From Bacteroidota bacterium (GTDB lineage: Bacteria > Bacteroidota > Bacteroidia > Chitinophagales > Chitinophagaceae): a stretch of DNA of 64,000 nt. A program made the position numbers and the translations under genes. The stretch is from contig CANFOM010000014.1 in assembly GCA_947448725.1 (NCBI GenBank), positions 1 through 64,000 on the forward strand. Direction: 5' to 3'. Positions within the stretch are counted from its first letter, which is position 1, and each line of letters starts with the position of its first letter. Shown in pieces: positions 36,744 through 46,372 of the stretch. The notes beneath the pieces were generated by a model. That model was not told the DNA's origin and did not search any database. It was given only the letters and a program-made list of their open reading frames with translations.

Positions 36744-38375
36744 TTATGCTTCTTTTAAAAATGGGTATTGGTAGTCTGTTGGAGGGTTAAAGGTCTCCTT
36801 AATGGTCCTTGCACTCAACCATCTATATAAATTCAACATACTTCCAGCTTTATCATTGGTTCCAGAACCCCTGGCACCCCCAAAAGGTTGTTGTCCTACC
36901 ACGGCTCCAGTAGGCTTATCATTGATATAGAAATTGCCAGCTGCATGTCTTAATTTAACGGTAGCTAATTCTATGGCCTTTCTATCCTGAGCAATAATGG
37001 CACCGGTAAGTGCATAATTGGAAGTGCTGTCGAGCATTTTTAAAGTTGCTTCATATTCGGCTGCAGGGTAGGTATAAATGGTAAGCACTGGGCCAAAAAT
37101 TTCTTCACACATGGTGGTATATTTTGGATCGGTGGTTTCAATAACGGTAGGTTCAATAAAATAACCATCTTTTTTACTATAATTCCCACCTATTAAAATT
37201 TTTGCTTTTTTATCTTTCTTTACTTGATTGATATAATTCACGATATTGTCAAAAGATTTTTCATCAATCACTGCATTGATAAAGTTGGAAAAATTCTCCA
37301 CCGTACCCATCTTCATGCTTTTGATTGCTTTAGCTAATTTTTCTTTTATCGCTGGTGCAATATTACTTGGTAAATAAGCACGAGAAGCAGCCGAACATTT
37401 TTGACCTTGGTATTCAAACGCACCACGAGCTAATGCAGTAACCACTGTATCCACATCTGCTGACTCGTGTACCATTACAAAATCTTTACCTCCTGTTTCA
37501 CCAACTATTCTTGGATAAGATTTATACTTAGAAATATTTTCGCCAATTTGTTTCCACATAAAATTAAATACGCCTGTAGAACCTGTAAAATGTACACCCG
37601 CAAAATCAGGATGTGCAAAACAAGTAGCACCAATCGTTGGCCCATCTACATAAACAATATTAATAACGCCATCTGGCAAACCTGCTTCTTTTAAAATACG
37701 CATAAATAATTGAGCAGAATAAATTTGAGTATTGGCTGGTTTCCATACCACCACATTGCCACACATGGCTGCAGAAGCTGGTAAATTTCCACCAATAGCT
37801 GTAAAGTTAAATGGAGTGATGGCTAAAACAAATCCTTCTAGTCCACGATATTCCATTCTATTATGAATCCCTGTAGAGGAAACTGGTTGTTGTTGATAAA
37901 TCTCACTTAAAAAATGAACATTGAATCTTAAAAAATCTATGAGTTCACAAGCTGCATCAATTTCTGCTTGGAAGCAATTTTTACTTTGTCCAAGCATAGT
38001 AGAAGCGTTCATTTCAAAACGATATTTGGTCGCTAATAAATCTGCAGCTTTTAAAAATATATGGGCTCTTGCTTCCCAATTCATATTGGCCCAAGAGGTT
38101 CTTACTTTTAAAGCAGCTGCAATGGCTAAATTCACTTCCTTTTTAGTACCTACATGAAAATGACCTAGGGTATGTTTTATTTCGTGTGGAGGATGAATAG
38201 ACTTAGTTATTCCAGTCCTTACTTCCTTACCATTAATCACCATGGGAATGTCTAAAGATTTTTTCTTTAGGTTAACGATGGCTTGTTTTAAGGCCAATTT
38301 TTCGGCTGAACCTGGTGCATAGCTTAAAACTGGTTCATTAATAGGACTAGGATAATTAAATGTTCCGAATTGCAT
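36744..38375 (-). CDS. pruA: L-glutamate gamma-semialdehyde (P5C) dehydrogenase
   Basis: A 543-residue aldehyde dehydrogenase of the P5C type. The catalytic cysteine lies in YQGQKCSAASR and the general-base glutamate in VGETGGKDF; KPANTQIYSAQLFM and HFTGSTGVFNF form the NAD site. The EPTV and GNFYINDKPTGAVVGQQPFGG blocks are typical. It oxidises glutamate semialdehyde to glutamate in proline breakdown. The length fits the single-function eukaryote/Bacteroidota form, with no PutA fusion. Confidence 0.92.
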   Translation of the reverse strand: MQFGTFNYPSPINEPVLSYAPGSAEKLALKQAIVNLKKKSLDIPMVINGKEVRTGITKSIHPPHEIKHTLGHFHVGTKKEVNLAIAAALKVRTSWANMNWEARAHIFLKAADLLATKYRFEMNASTMLGQSKNCFQAEIDAACELIDFLRFNVHFLSEIYQQQPVSSTGIHNRMEYRGLEGFVLAITPFNFTAIGGNLPASAAMCGNVVVWKPANTQIYSAQLFMRILKEAGLPDGVINIVYVDGPTIGATCFAHPDFAGVHFTGSTGVFNFMWKQIGENISKYKSYPRIVGETGGKDFVMVHESADVDTVVTALARGAFEYQGQKCSAASRAYLPSNIAPAIKEKLAKAIKSMKMGTVENFSNFINAVIDEKSFDNIVNYINQVKKDKKAKILIGGNYSKKDGYFIEPTVIETTDPKYTTMCEEIFGPVLTIYTYPAAEYEATLKMLDSTSNYALTGAIIAQDRKAIELATVKLRHAAGNFYINDKPTGAVVGQQPFGGARGSGTNDKAGSMLNLYRWLSARTIKETFNPPTDYQYPFLKEA

Positions 38376-38394
38376 AATGATAAATATTAGAGCA

Positions 38395-38402
38395 CAAAAA
38401 TA
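38395..38402 (-). promoter_or_regulatory. -7 promoter box of the P5C dehydrogenase gene
   Basis: A perfect TATTTTTG on the minus strand predicts a transcript starting about 16 bases before the ATG at 38375. No clear -33 element was found. Confidence 0.5.
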
Positions 38403-38480
38403 AGCATAAAATGAACACGCGTTAGGAAGTTCTGCATTTTGATAAAACTTTGTCTAATTTTACGTTATAAATGATAGAAA

Positions 38481-39650
38481 ATGCGTTACGTGTTAGTGGA
38501 TATAGCAGATAGGGGGAATTTTTACCCCTTTAGTTTAACTCAATCATTGGCTAATATAAGAGTAGGCATTTATACTATACAAGAAAGATGGGAACAATGG
38601 CTAAATGAACCCTGTGGCATTTATACCGCTAATTATTTACAAGTGTTATTGGAGGACAGTTCGTTTTTAAAAACAGAGGAATCACTTTTTTTTATCAATA
38701 TTACCTGCCTTCCCAATGAAAAACTCATTACCCAAATAAATTCACTTAAAGAGGGGGAGAAATTAATGAGTGATACTGGAAAATGGATCGCTACAAAGTC
38801 CAAAGAGCGGTCTTTTCAGAAAATATTATTGGCCAGTTTGCCACCCATTACCTATCAAGAAGTGTCTTTTGTGCAAGATCAAATTCAATTGCTTTACTTG
38901 CATGCCAAGTGGATTGAAAGAGACTTTCAATGGGTTAAAGGGAAAAGAAAAAGTCAACCCATAGATAGCAGTAATAAAGTAGTGCATCCAGAAAATATAT
39001 TTATAGAAGAAGGTGCCACTGTTTCATGTTCTAATTTAAATGCAAGTGAAGGTCCTATTTACATTGGAAAAGATGCTATTGTAATGGAAGGAACTTCCAT
39101 TAGAGGTCCTTTTGTTTTGGGTCAAAAAGGGGTGGTAAAAATGAATGCAAGTATTTATGGAGCTACCACCATTGGGCCATATTGTTTGGCAGGAGGTGAG
39201 ATTAAGAATTCGGTGCTCATGGGATTTTCGAACAAAGGGCATGAAGGTTATTTAGGAGATAGCATCATTGGCAATTGGTGTAATATTGGAGCGGGCACTT
39301 GCAATAGCAATCTTAAAAATACGGCAGGTACAGTACAAATGTGGAATGAGTTCAAACAAGAATGGGAGGAAGTAGGACAAAAAATGGGTATGCTCATGGG
39401 AGATTATAGCCGTTTTGCCATTCAATCTAGTATTAATACTGGTTCTTATATTGGTGTAAGTGCTAATATATTTGGGAATGGATTATTACCTAAAAATTTG
39501 CCCAATTTCACCTGGGGGATTCTCCCGGGGTATCAATATGACAAAGCCATCAGTGATTTAAACAATTGGAAAAAATTAAAAGGTTTTACAATTACAGAGG
39601 CCGAAAAGCTTGTTTTAAAGCATTTGTATAAGGAAAATACACATTCTTAA
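38481..39650 (+). CDS. GlmU-like protein: degenerate nucleotidyltransferase plus left-handed beta-helix
   Basis: A 389-residue protein of the Bacteroidota GlmU-family type. The N-terminal part (MRYVLVDIADRGNFYPFSLTQ) corresponds to the NTP_transf_4 domain without a clear canonical GxGTR signature. The second half is a hexapeptide-repeat beta-helix (VMEGTSIRGPFVLGQ, NASIYGATTIGPY, GNWCNIGAGTCNSNLKN). It probably acts in sugar-nucleotide metabolism; an acyltransferase or uridylyltransferase role is unproven. Confidence 0.8.
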   Translation: MRYVLVDIADRGNFYPFSLTQSLANIRVGIYTIQERWEQWLNEPCGIYTANYLQVLLEDSSFLKTEESLFFINITCLPNEKLITQINSLKEGEKLMSDTGKWIATKSKERSFQKILLASLPPITYQEVSFVQDQIQLLYLHAKWIERDFQWVKGKRKSQPIDSSNKVVHPENIFIEEGATVSCSNLNASEGPIYIGKDAIVMEGTSIRGPFVLGQKGVVKMNASIYGATTIGPYCLAGGEIKNSVLMGFSNKGHEGYLGDSIIGNWCNIGAGTCNSNLKNTAGTVQMWNEFKQEWEEVGQKMGMLMGDYSRFAIQSSINTGSYIGVSANIFGNGLLPKNLPNFTWGILPGYQYDKAISDLNNWKKLKGFTITEAEKLVLKHLYKENTHS

Positions 39651-39665
39651 TGGATTCAAACAGTT

Positions 39666-39683
39666 CCCAAATTTGGGGTTTTT
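39666..39683 (+). terminator. Possible weak terminator after the GlmU-like gene
   Basis: A CCCAAATTTGGG palindrome is followed by GTTTTT. The stem has only about 4 bp after leaving a usable loop, so the call is tentative. Confidence 0.35.
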
Positions 39684-39699
39684 AGCCATAAAATTTGAT

Positions 39700-39707
39700 T
39701 ACCTTCG
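39700..39707 (+). promoter_or_regulatory. -7-like box before tpiA
   Basis: TACCTTCG differs from TAnnTTTG at one position. It lies 46 bp before the tpiA ATG. A TTTG lies upstream but at 24 bp, longer than the usual 19-21. Confidence 0.4.
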
Positions 39708-39752
39708 CAGCGCTAAAATAACAGCCATTATTTCAACCATTTTTGAATATTT

Positions 39753-40514
39753 ATGAGAAAACAAATCGCCGCAGCCAACTGGAAAATGAATTTAACTAGT
39801 GCCGAAGCCAGTCAATTACTTAACGAATTATTAGCTACCCCACATTCCTTACAAGCACATCAAGAAGCCATTTTTGCAGTGCCCGCTATTTATATCCCAT
39901 TGGCGGTAGAAAAATTAGCCAATCAATCCAATGTATTTGTAGCAGCTCAAAACTGTCATCAAAAATCAACAGGTGCGTATACCGGTGAAATTAGTGCACC
40001 TATGTTGGCTTCGGTAGGCGTTAAACATATTGTATTAGGCCACTCTGAACGTCGTGAATATTTTGCAGAATCAGATGCTTTATTAGCAGAAAAATTAAAT
40101 GCAGTTTTGGCAATTGATAGTACTCCCATTTTTTGTTGTGGTGAACCATTAGCCATTAGAGAAGCAGGTACCCAAAATACTTTTGTAGAAGCCCAATTAA
40201 AAAACGGATTGTTTCATTTAAGTGCTGAACAAATTGTTAAAGTGGTTATTGCCTATGAACCTATTTGGGCTATTGGTACTGGAAAAACTGCAAGCAGTGA
40301 GCAAGCACAAGAAATTCATGCATTTATAAGAAGTAGTTTGGCTGCTAAATATGGCGAAGCCATTGCTCAAGAAATATCTATACTATATGGCGGAAGTGTT
40401 AAAGCTTCTAATGCCAAAGAATTATTTTCACAACCCGATGTAGATGGAGGTTTAGTAGGAGGTGCGTCCTTAATAGCCACTGAATTTGCAGCCATTATCA
40501 ATGCACTTAAATAG
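39753..40514 (+). CDS. tpiA: Triosephosphate isomerase
   Basis: A 253-residue TIM barrel of normal length. The catalytic residues are in place: lysine in AANWKMN, histidine in LGHSERREYF, and glutamate in AYEPIWAIGTGKTAS. The phosphate-binding YGGSVK and GGLVGGASL motifs follow. It interconverts dihydroxyacetone phosphate and glyceraldehyde 3-phosphate. It lies 25 bp before lepA. Confidence 0.96.
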   Translation: MRKQIAAANWKMNLTSAEASQLLNELLATPHSLQAHQEAIFAVPAIYIPLAVEKLANQSNVFVAAQNCHQKSTGAYTGEISAPMLASVGVKHIVLGHSERREYFAESDALLAEKLNAVLAIDSTPIFCCGEPLAIREAGTQNTFVEAQLKNGLFHLSAEQIVKVVIAYEPIWAIGTGKTASSEQAQEIHAFIRSSLAAKYGEAIAQEISILYGGSVKASNAKELFSQPDVDGGLVGGASLIATEFAAIINALK

Positions 40515-40539
40515 ATTTTAAAAGCCTACTTTCACTTAC

Positions 40540-42324
40540 ATGAAGAATATTAGAAATTTTTGTATCATCGCTCACATTGATCACGGTAAAAGTACTTTGG
40601 CCGATCGTTTATTAGAACATACTAAAACGATTACCGAACGTGAAATGATGAATCAGGTGTTGGATGATATGGATTTAGAACGTGAAAAAGGGATCACCAT
40701 TAAGAGTCACGCGATTCAAATTAATTATGTTCACAAAGGAATCACCTATACCTATAATTTAATTGATACGCCCGGTCACGTTGATTTTAGTTATGAAGTA
40801 AGTAGAGCTTTAGCTGCCTGTGAAGGTGCTTTATTATTAGTAGATGCCTCACAAGGTATCCAAGCACAAACCATTAGCAATTTATATTTGGCATTGGATA
40901 ATAATTTAGAAATTATACCAGTGATTAATAAAATTGATATGGATGGTGCTAAAATTCCAGAAGTTACCGATCAAATTATTGAATTAATAGGTTGTAAGCA
41001 AGAAGATATTTTATTAGCCAGTGGACGTTCGGGCATAGGTATTGAAGAAATATTACAAGCCATTTGCGAACGTATTCCAGCACCCGTGGGCGACCCGGAA
41101 GCACCATTGCAAGCTTTGATTTTTGATAGTGTATTTAATAGCTTCCGCGGTATTATTGTTTACTATCGAATTATGAATGGGGTATTAAAAAAGAATGACA
41201 AGATTCGTTTTGTTGCATCAGGCCGAGATTACAATGCAGATGAAGTAGGCGTTTTAAAATTAGCCATGACGCCTAAAGCAGAAGTGAGAGCAGGTGATGT
41301 GGGTTATATTATAACAGGAATTAAAGTTGCGAAAGAAGTAAAAGTGGGAGATACCATTACGCTTGCCAATAATCCTGGTCCAATGATTAATGGTTTTGAA
41401 GAAGTAAAGCCCATGGTTTTTGCGGGTATTTATCCAGTGAATACAGATGAGTTTGAAGAGTTAAGAGATTGTATGGAAAAATTACAATTGAATGATGCTT
41501 CTTTAACTTTTGAATTAGAAACTTCTCAAGCTTTAGGATTTGGTTTTAGATGTGGATTTTTAGGATTACTTCACATGGAGATTATCCAAGAACGTTTAGA
41601 AAGAGAATTTAATCAAACAGTAATAACCACTGTCCCTAACGTAAGCTTTATAGCCTATACCACAAGAGGTGAAAAAATTATAGTGAACAATCCTTCTGAA
41701 ATGCCCGATCCAGTAAAAATTGAGCATATCGAAGAACCTTATATTCGTGCACAAATTATTACTGCTCCTGATTATATTGGAAACATCATTACCCTTTGTT
41801 TAAGTAAGAGAGGTATTTTAATGAATCAAAGTTATTTAACCCCAACAAGGGTGGAATTGATTTTTGAAATGCCAATGACAGAAATCGTTTTTGATTTTTA
41901 TGATAAATTAAAAAGTCAAACCAGAGGCTATGCTTCCTTTGATTATAGTCAAATAGGTTTTAGAGATGCCGATATTGTGAAGATGGATATTTTATTAAAT
42001 GCAGAAAAAGTAGATGCCTTAAGTGCATTAATACATAGAGGTAAAGCTTCTGATTTTGGTCGTAGACTTTGTGAAAAATTAAAAGAGTTATTGACCAAGC
42101 AACAATTCCAAATTGCTATTCAAGCAGCTATTGGTGCTAAAGTAGTAGCACGTGAAAACATCAGCGCAATGCGTAAGGATGTAACTGCGAAATGTTATGG
42201 TGGTGATATAAGCCGTAAGCGTAAATTATTAGAAAAGCAAAAAGAGGGTAAAAAGAGAATGCGACAAATAGGCAATGTGGAAATTCCACAAGAAGCTTTC
42301 TTAGCAGTTCTTAAATTAGACTAA
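40540..42324 (+). CDS. lepA: Elongation factor 4 (LepA)
   Basis: A 594-residue translational GTPase of standard length. It has the P-loop AHIDHGKST, the [12 protein letters not shown] switch region, [16 protein letters not shown] and NKIDMDGA. The C-terminal domain unique to LepA is complete ([28 protein letters not shown], shown here in parts). It acts on stalled ribosomes and in initiation or assembly under stress. Confidence 0.96.
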   Translation: MKNIRNFCIIAHIDHGKSTLADRLLEHTKTITEREMMNQVLDDMDLEREKGITIKSHAIQINYVHKGITYTYNLIDTPGHVDFSYEVSRALAACEGALLLVDASQGIQAQTISNLYLALDNNLEIIPVINKIDMDGAKIPEVTDQIIELIGCKQEDILLASGRSGIGIEEILQAICERIPAPVGDPEAPLQALIFDSVFNSFRGIIVYYRIMNGVLKKNDKIRFVASGRDYNADEVGVLKLAMTPKAEVRAGDVGYIITGIKVAKEVKVGDTITLANNPGPMINGFEEVKPMVFAGIYPVNTDEFEELRDCMEKLQLNDASLTFELETSQALGFGFRCGFLGLLHMEIIQERLEREFNQTVITTVPNVSFIAYTTRGEKIIVNNPSEMPDPVKIEHIEEPYIRAQIITAPDYIGNIITLCLSKRGILMNQSYLTPTRVELIFEMPMTEIVFDFYDKLKSQTRGYASFDYSQIGFRDADIVKMDILLNAEKVDALSALIHRGKASDFGRRLCEKLKELLTKQQFQIAIQAAIGAKVVARENISAMRKDVTAKCYGGDISRKRKLLEKQKEGKKRMRQIGNVEIPQEAFLAVLKLD

Positions 42325-42327
42325 TTT

Positions 42328-42876
42328 TTAAAGGGCTTGAGCAAATTCCAATAAGTTATTAAACCTATAATCTATCAAAGGATTAGGGAAAATAGTTTCA
42401 GGGTGGGTGGTAGCTAAAAATACAGTGTGCAACCCTGCATTACGTCCAAATTCCATATCACTGGTTCTATTGCCTATCATGATAGATTTTTCAAATTGAA
42501 TAGAAGGAAATTTCTCCTTAGCTTGAAAAGCCATGCCCGGTTGAGGTTTACGATTAAAAGATTCATTGTCAAAATCGGTACAATAAAAAATATGGTCAAT
42601 TCTGCCATTAACTTTATTGATTTCAATCACCATATGTTCGTGAATATCCGATAAATCGGCTTCTGTCATTAATCCTTTACTTACCCCTTTTTGATTGGTG
42701 GTAATAACAATGGTCGAGAATTTATTAGCCAATAGGGGTAGTGCTTCTAAGCTTTCATTGTAAAATTTAAACTCCTCCCATTTTTTCACATAATCGTTGC
42801 GTTGTTCAAAATTGATAACCCCATCTCTATCTAGAAACAAAGTCCAATCCGCCTCAATATTTTTAAAATCAAACAT
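42328..42876 (-). CDS. gmhB: HAD-family D-glycero-D-manno-heptose 1,7-bisphosphate phosphatase
   Basis: A 182-residue HAD-IIIA phosphatase. The nucleophile and acid aspartates are D16 and D18 (LFLDRDGVIN); TTNQKGVSKG, RKPQPGM and IGNRTSDMEFGRNAG complete the motifs. It removes the C7 phosphate from heptose bisphosphate. Beside hddC, gmhA and hddA it fits the GDP-D-glycero-alpha-D-manno-heptose route; a histidinol-phosphatase-like role is the alternative. Confidence 0.85.
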   Translation of the reverse strand: MFDFKNIEADWTLFLDRDGVINFEQRNDYVKKWEEFKFYNESLEALPLLANKFSTIVITTNQKGVSKGLMTEADLSDIHEHMVIEINKVNGRIDHIFYCTDFDNESFNRKPQPGMAFQAKEKFPSIQFEKSIMIGNRTSDMEFGRNAGLHTVFLATTHPETIFPNPLIDYRFNNLLEFAQAL

Positions 42877-42891
42877 GTATTAAATTTTCAA

Positions 42892-43578
42892 TTAAAGTAA
42901 TTCTATTTGTGCTTTGGCAAAATCTTCTGGTATGCCAATATCAATAAAATAGGCTCCCTGTACATTTCCATAAAACTTTCCTTGCGGTGCATATTTTTCT
43001 AAATAATCTTTCTCCAAAGAAAATTTGATAGGTAAGGGTTTGGCTAAAAAAGAAGCTACATTTAAAGCATACACACCACCATTGATGAAGCCCGATTCCA
43101 TAAATTGTTTTTCTTTAAAAGAGGCAATACTTTTATTATCATTAATTGCTACAGAACCGTAACGCTCAAATTGATGCATCGGCTTAAGTGCCAAAGTACA
43201 ATCGGAATTATGCTCCACATGAAATTGCATCAATTGCTTCAAATTAACTTTATACAAACTGTCTCCATTTAATGCAATGATATCTTTAGTGTTGGCTTTA
43301 CTGATGGCTAATTTGATGGCTCCTCCAGTGCCTAAAGGCTCGTCTTCAATAACAATACTAAAATTATTATTAGGGAGTTTAGTATTTAAAAAATGAATAA
43401 ACTCATCTGATTTATAGCCTAAAGCAAATATAAATTTAGTAACTCCTTGAGCAGTTAGATGATCCATTAAATAGGAGAGGAAAGGAGTTCCATTAATAGG
43501 CGCCATACATTTAGGCAAATCTGGTACCACCGACCTTAATCTGGTACCCAAACCGCCAGCTAATACGATGGCTTCCAT
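42892..43578 (-). CDS. hddC: Sugar-1-phosphate nucleotidyltransferase, probably HddC
   Basis: A 228-residue protein with the nucleotidyltransferase opening MEAIVLAGGLGTRLRS, the PKCMAPINGTPFL motif and GDSLYKV. It ends in FIDIGIPEDFAKAQ. Neighbours point to D-glycero-alpha-D-manno-heptose 1-phosphate guanylyltransferase. Its start codon abuts the stop of gmhA. Confidence 0.83.
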   Translation of the reverse strand: MEAIVLAGGLGTRLRSVVPDLPKCMAPINGTPFLSYLMDHLTAQGVTKFIFALGYKSDEFIHFLNTKLPNNNFSIVIEDEPLGTGGAIKLAISKANTKDIIALNGDSLYKVNLKQLMQFHVEHNSDCTLALKPMHQFERYGSVAINDNKSIASFKEKQFMESGFINGGVYALNVASFLAKPLPIKFSLEKDYLEKYAPQGKFYGNVQGAYFIDIGIPEDFAKAQIELL

Positions 43579-44153
43579 TAACCAAATATATTTTTTTCAA
43601 CCAATTCGCAAATAATATGCCCAATAAGGATATGACTTTCTTGTATTCTTGGCGTATCAGTAGAAGGTACATTTAAAAGCAAATCACTTAGCGCTGTCAT
43701 TTTACCTCCACCCGCTCCTGTAAAACCAATAGTACTTACTTTTAACTCTTTACATTTCTCAAAGGCCTTTACAATATTTCCAGAATTACCAGATGTACTA
43801 ATTCCTACTAACACATCACCTGGCTTAGCTAATCCTTCCAATAATCTTGAATAAATAACATCATAACTATAATCGTTGGCTACTGCCGTTAAATAGGAAG
43901 TATTACAATGCAATGCTTCAGAAGGCAATGCCTTGCGATCTTTATAAAATCGTCCCGAAAATTCTGCTGCCAAGTGTTGAGCATCAGCAGCGCTACCGCC
44001 ATTACCCGCAAAATAGACACTATTTCCCTTTTTAAAGGCAGCGGTAATTATATGGATAGCCTCTTCTATTTTAGCGCAAAAAGCGGGGTCTTTTAATATT
44101 TGACTTTTTACCTCCACAGAGGCCGCTATAATTTCGTTTATTTTAGTTTGCAT
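43578..44153 (-). CDS. gmhA: D-sedoheptulose 7-phosphate isomerase
   Basis: A 191-residue SIS-domain protein with the GmhA pattern VYFAGNGGSAADAQHLAAEF, the GISTSGNSGN phosphate site and the C-terminal QESHILIGHIICELVE. It makes D-glycero-D-manno-heptose 7-phosphate from sedoheptulose 7-phosphate, the first step of the pathway. It overlaps hddC by one base. Confidence 0.92.
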   Translation of the reverse strand: MQTKINEIIAASVEVKSQILKDPAFCAKIEEAIHIITAAFKKGNSVYFAGNGGSAADAQHLAAEFSGRFYKDRKALPSEALHCNTSYLTAVANDYSYDVIYSRLLEGLAKPGDVLVGISTSGNSGNIVKAFEKCKELKVSTIGFTGAGGGKMTALSDLLLNVPSTDTPRIQESHILIGHIICELVEKNIFG

Positions 44154-44194
44154 ACTTATTATTTACATTCATTGTTCCTTCAAAGATAAATAGA

Positions 44195-45223
44195 TTAATT
44201 GGAAATGGTCCAAGTGGTTAAACCATGTTCGGTAAAACTATATTGTTTAATGGTTCCTCCTAAAGTCTCTAAAGTTTCAATTACTTTATGCTTGGTATTT
44301 TTAGGGCAGTAAAAAATCATAAAACCTCCACCACCGGCACCACTAATTTTGCCTCCTGTAGCCCCAGCTTTTTTAACTGCATGGTATATTTTTTCAATGG
44401 CCTCATTGGATATATTGGAAGCCATATCTTTTTTTTGTTGAAAGCCATAATCCAAAATTTCACCAATCGTATCTATTTGCCCCATCAATAAAGCCTCTTT
44501 CATTCTTTTGGCCTGATCTTTTAAATGATGCATGGCTTCGATGCTTTTCACATTTTTCTCCAACACATTTTTTTGTTGCTCTTTAATAATGGTGGCAGAT
44601 TCTCTGGTAGAAGAAGTAAAATACAAGACCAAATTATTTTCTAATTCATTGATATAATCTTGACGTATACGAAGGGGGTTTACAATTACTTTATCATTAG
44701 CAGAAAATTCCATAAAATTAAACCCCCCAAAAGTGGCTGCATACTGGTCTTGTTTCCCTCCAGCCAATGCTAAATCCGATCTTTCTATTTCATAAGCATA
44801 ATGAGCTATTTCATATTCATTTAACTTGAACTTCAACATTTCTTTGAATGCCCCTAATATAGAAACCACTAAAGTTGAGGAAGTGCCTAACCCACTTCCA
44901 GCGGGCGCGTCTACTTTGGTAGAAATCTTAAAACCTCTTAATGAAAATGGATAATCTTTTTGGATACGATTGTAAACACCTTTTACTAAATCTAAAGTGC
45001 CGTCTATGGGTAGGGTAGTTGTTAATTCAAAACTTTGCGTTTCATTTTTATCTATTGACTCAATAACAATTAATGGCTCATCGATTAATTCAATAGTAGT
45101 ATGTGCGAATAAGGATAAAGTTACATTTAAAATAATTCCACCAAATTCATCGCTGTAAGGGCTTACATCCGTACCACCGCCAGCCAATCCAATTCTTAAA
45201 GGTGCTTTGCTTCGAAATAGCAT
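44195..45223 (-). CDS. hddA: D-glycero-alpha-D-manno-heptose 7-phosphate kinase
   Basis: A 342-residue GHMP kinase. It has RIGLAGGGTDVSPY, the ATP-binding DAPAGSGLGTSST and the C-terminal GAGGGGFMIFY motif. It phosphorylates heptose 7-phosphate at C1. It is 41 bp upstream of gmhA and 2 bp downstream of the glycosyltransferase gene, supporting one transcription unit. Confidence 0.9.
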   Translation of the reverse strand: MLFRSKAPLRIGLAGGGTDVSPYSDEFGGIILNVTLSLFAHTTIELIDEPLIVIESIDKNETQSFELTTTLPIDGTLDLVKGVYNRIQKDYPFSLRGFKISTKVDAPAGSGLGTSSTLVVSILGAFKEMLKFKLNEYEIAHYAYEIERSDLALAGGKQDQYAATFGGFNFMEFSANDKVIVNPLRIRQDYINELENNLVLYFTSSTRESATIIKEQQKNVLEKNVKSIEAMHHLKDQAKRMKEALLMGQIDTIGEILDYGFQQKKDMASNISNEAIEKIYHAVKKAGATGGKISGAGGGGFMIFYCPKNTKHKVIETLETLGGTIKQYSFTEHGLTTWTISN

Positions 45224-45225
45224 GC

Positions 45226-46353
45226 TTATTGCTTATTATTTTGAGTGATAGCAGCAGTTAGTTTATCCCAACCGTACTTCTTTTTTTCTTCACAAAGATG
45301 CTTCAAAAAATGGGTTTCGCCTAATTCATACAAAGTCATAATACCAGCGGCAATAGCAGTAGGATTAGGCTCTGCAACAACCCCTACTTTTAAATGTGGA
45401 ACCAAACTTGGCAATCCTCCAATATTAGTAACAAGCATGGGTTTCTCAAAATGATACGCCAAAGGAGTCACTCCACTTTGCGTAGCCGATTTATAAGGCT
45501 GTATTACAAAATCGGCTGCACATAAATAATATTTTACTTCGCTGTCATTAATAAAATTAGTTCTTAAAAAAAGCGACGCCTCCAAATTATATTGCTGAAT
45601 AATTTCTTTGTAAAAAGAGGGGTCGTCGTAAAATTCGCCAGCCACCAATAATTTAATATTAGCCCCCTTAATTCTTTCATCATTCATCGCTTCCAACAAG
45701 AGGTCTAAGCCTTTATATTTTCTAATAAATCCGAAAAATAAAATTATTTTATCCTCCAGTGGTAATTGTAAATGTTTTCTTGCGGCATCTTTGGTAATGA
45801 TCTCGCCAAAAGTATCATAAATAGGGTGCACTATATTCGTAGATGGAGTTGTCGTTAAAGAAGCTAAATCCTTATTCACCAATTCACTCATGGTAACAAA
45901 CCTATGTATGGGTTTAATAAAATACTTTGTTAATAAGGTATCACCAGGTCTTTTTTCGTGTGGTATAATATTATCTGCTATACAAATATTTTGCGTGAAT
46001 TTATTCCATTTCACTATGCGAAGTAAGGTACCTAAACAAGGTCCAAAAAAAGGCATCCAAAAACGCACTACTATAAAATCAGGTTTTAATTTTCTTAGTT
46101 CATTGCCAATTTTGATCCAATTAAATGGATTGATTGAATTGATGCACACTTTAATTTTTAAATTTGTAGGTGCTGGCTCTTCGGAATATTGCGTACTTCC
46201 TGGAAATAAAAAATTGGGGTATTGTAAAGAGAACGTATAAATGGTCACCTCAAAACCCTCCTGCATAAATTGGCTAGCCAAACGCTCATCAAAAGTAGCT
46301 AAACCACCTCTTAAGGGCCAAGCGGGTCCAATAATGATAAGTTTCTTTTTCAT
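45226..46353 (-). CDS. Family 4-type glycosyltransferase
   Basis: A 375-residue GT-B fold enzyme. It has a glycine-rich N-terminal acceptor loop (WPLRGGLATFDERL) and the C-terminal domain of GT4: FFGFIRKYKGLDLLLEAM, QPYKSATQSGVTPLA and NIGGLP. It transfers an activated sugar, plausibly the heptose made by its neighbours, to a surface glycan. Donor and acceptor are not determined. Confidence 0.85.
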   Translation of the reverse strand: MKKKLIIIGPAWPLRGGLATFDERLASQFMQEGFEVTIYTFSLQYPNFLFPGSTQYSEEPAPTNLKIKVCINSINPFNWIKIGNELRKLKPDFIVVRFWMPFFGPCLGTLLRIVKWNKFTQNICIADNIIPHEKRPGDTLLTKYFIKPIHRFVTMSELVNKDLASLTTTPSTNIVHPIYDTFGEIITKDAARKHLQLPLEDKIILFFGFIRKYKGLDLLLEAMNDERIKGANIKLLVAGEFYDDPSFYKEIIQQYNLEASLFLRTNFINDSEVKYYLCAADFVIQPYKSATQSGVTPLAYHFEKPMLVTNIGGLPSLVPHLKVGVVAEPNPTAIAAGIMTLYELGETHFLKHLCEEKKKYGWDKLTAAITQNNKQ

Positions 46354-46372
46354 TGAAATTTTGGGTAGCAGA

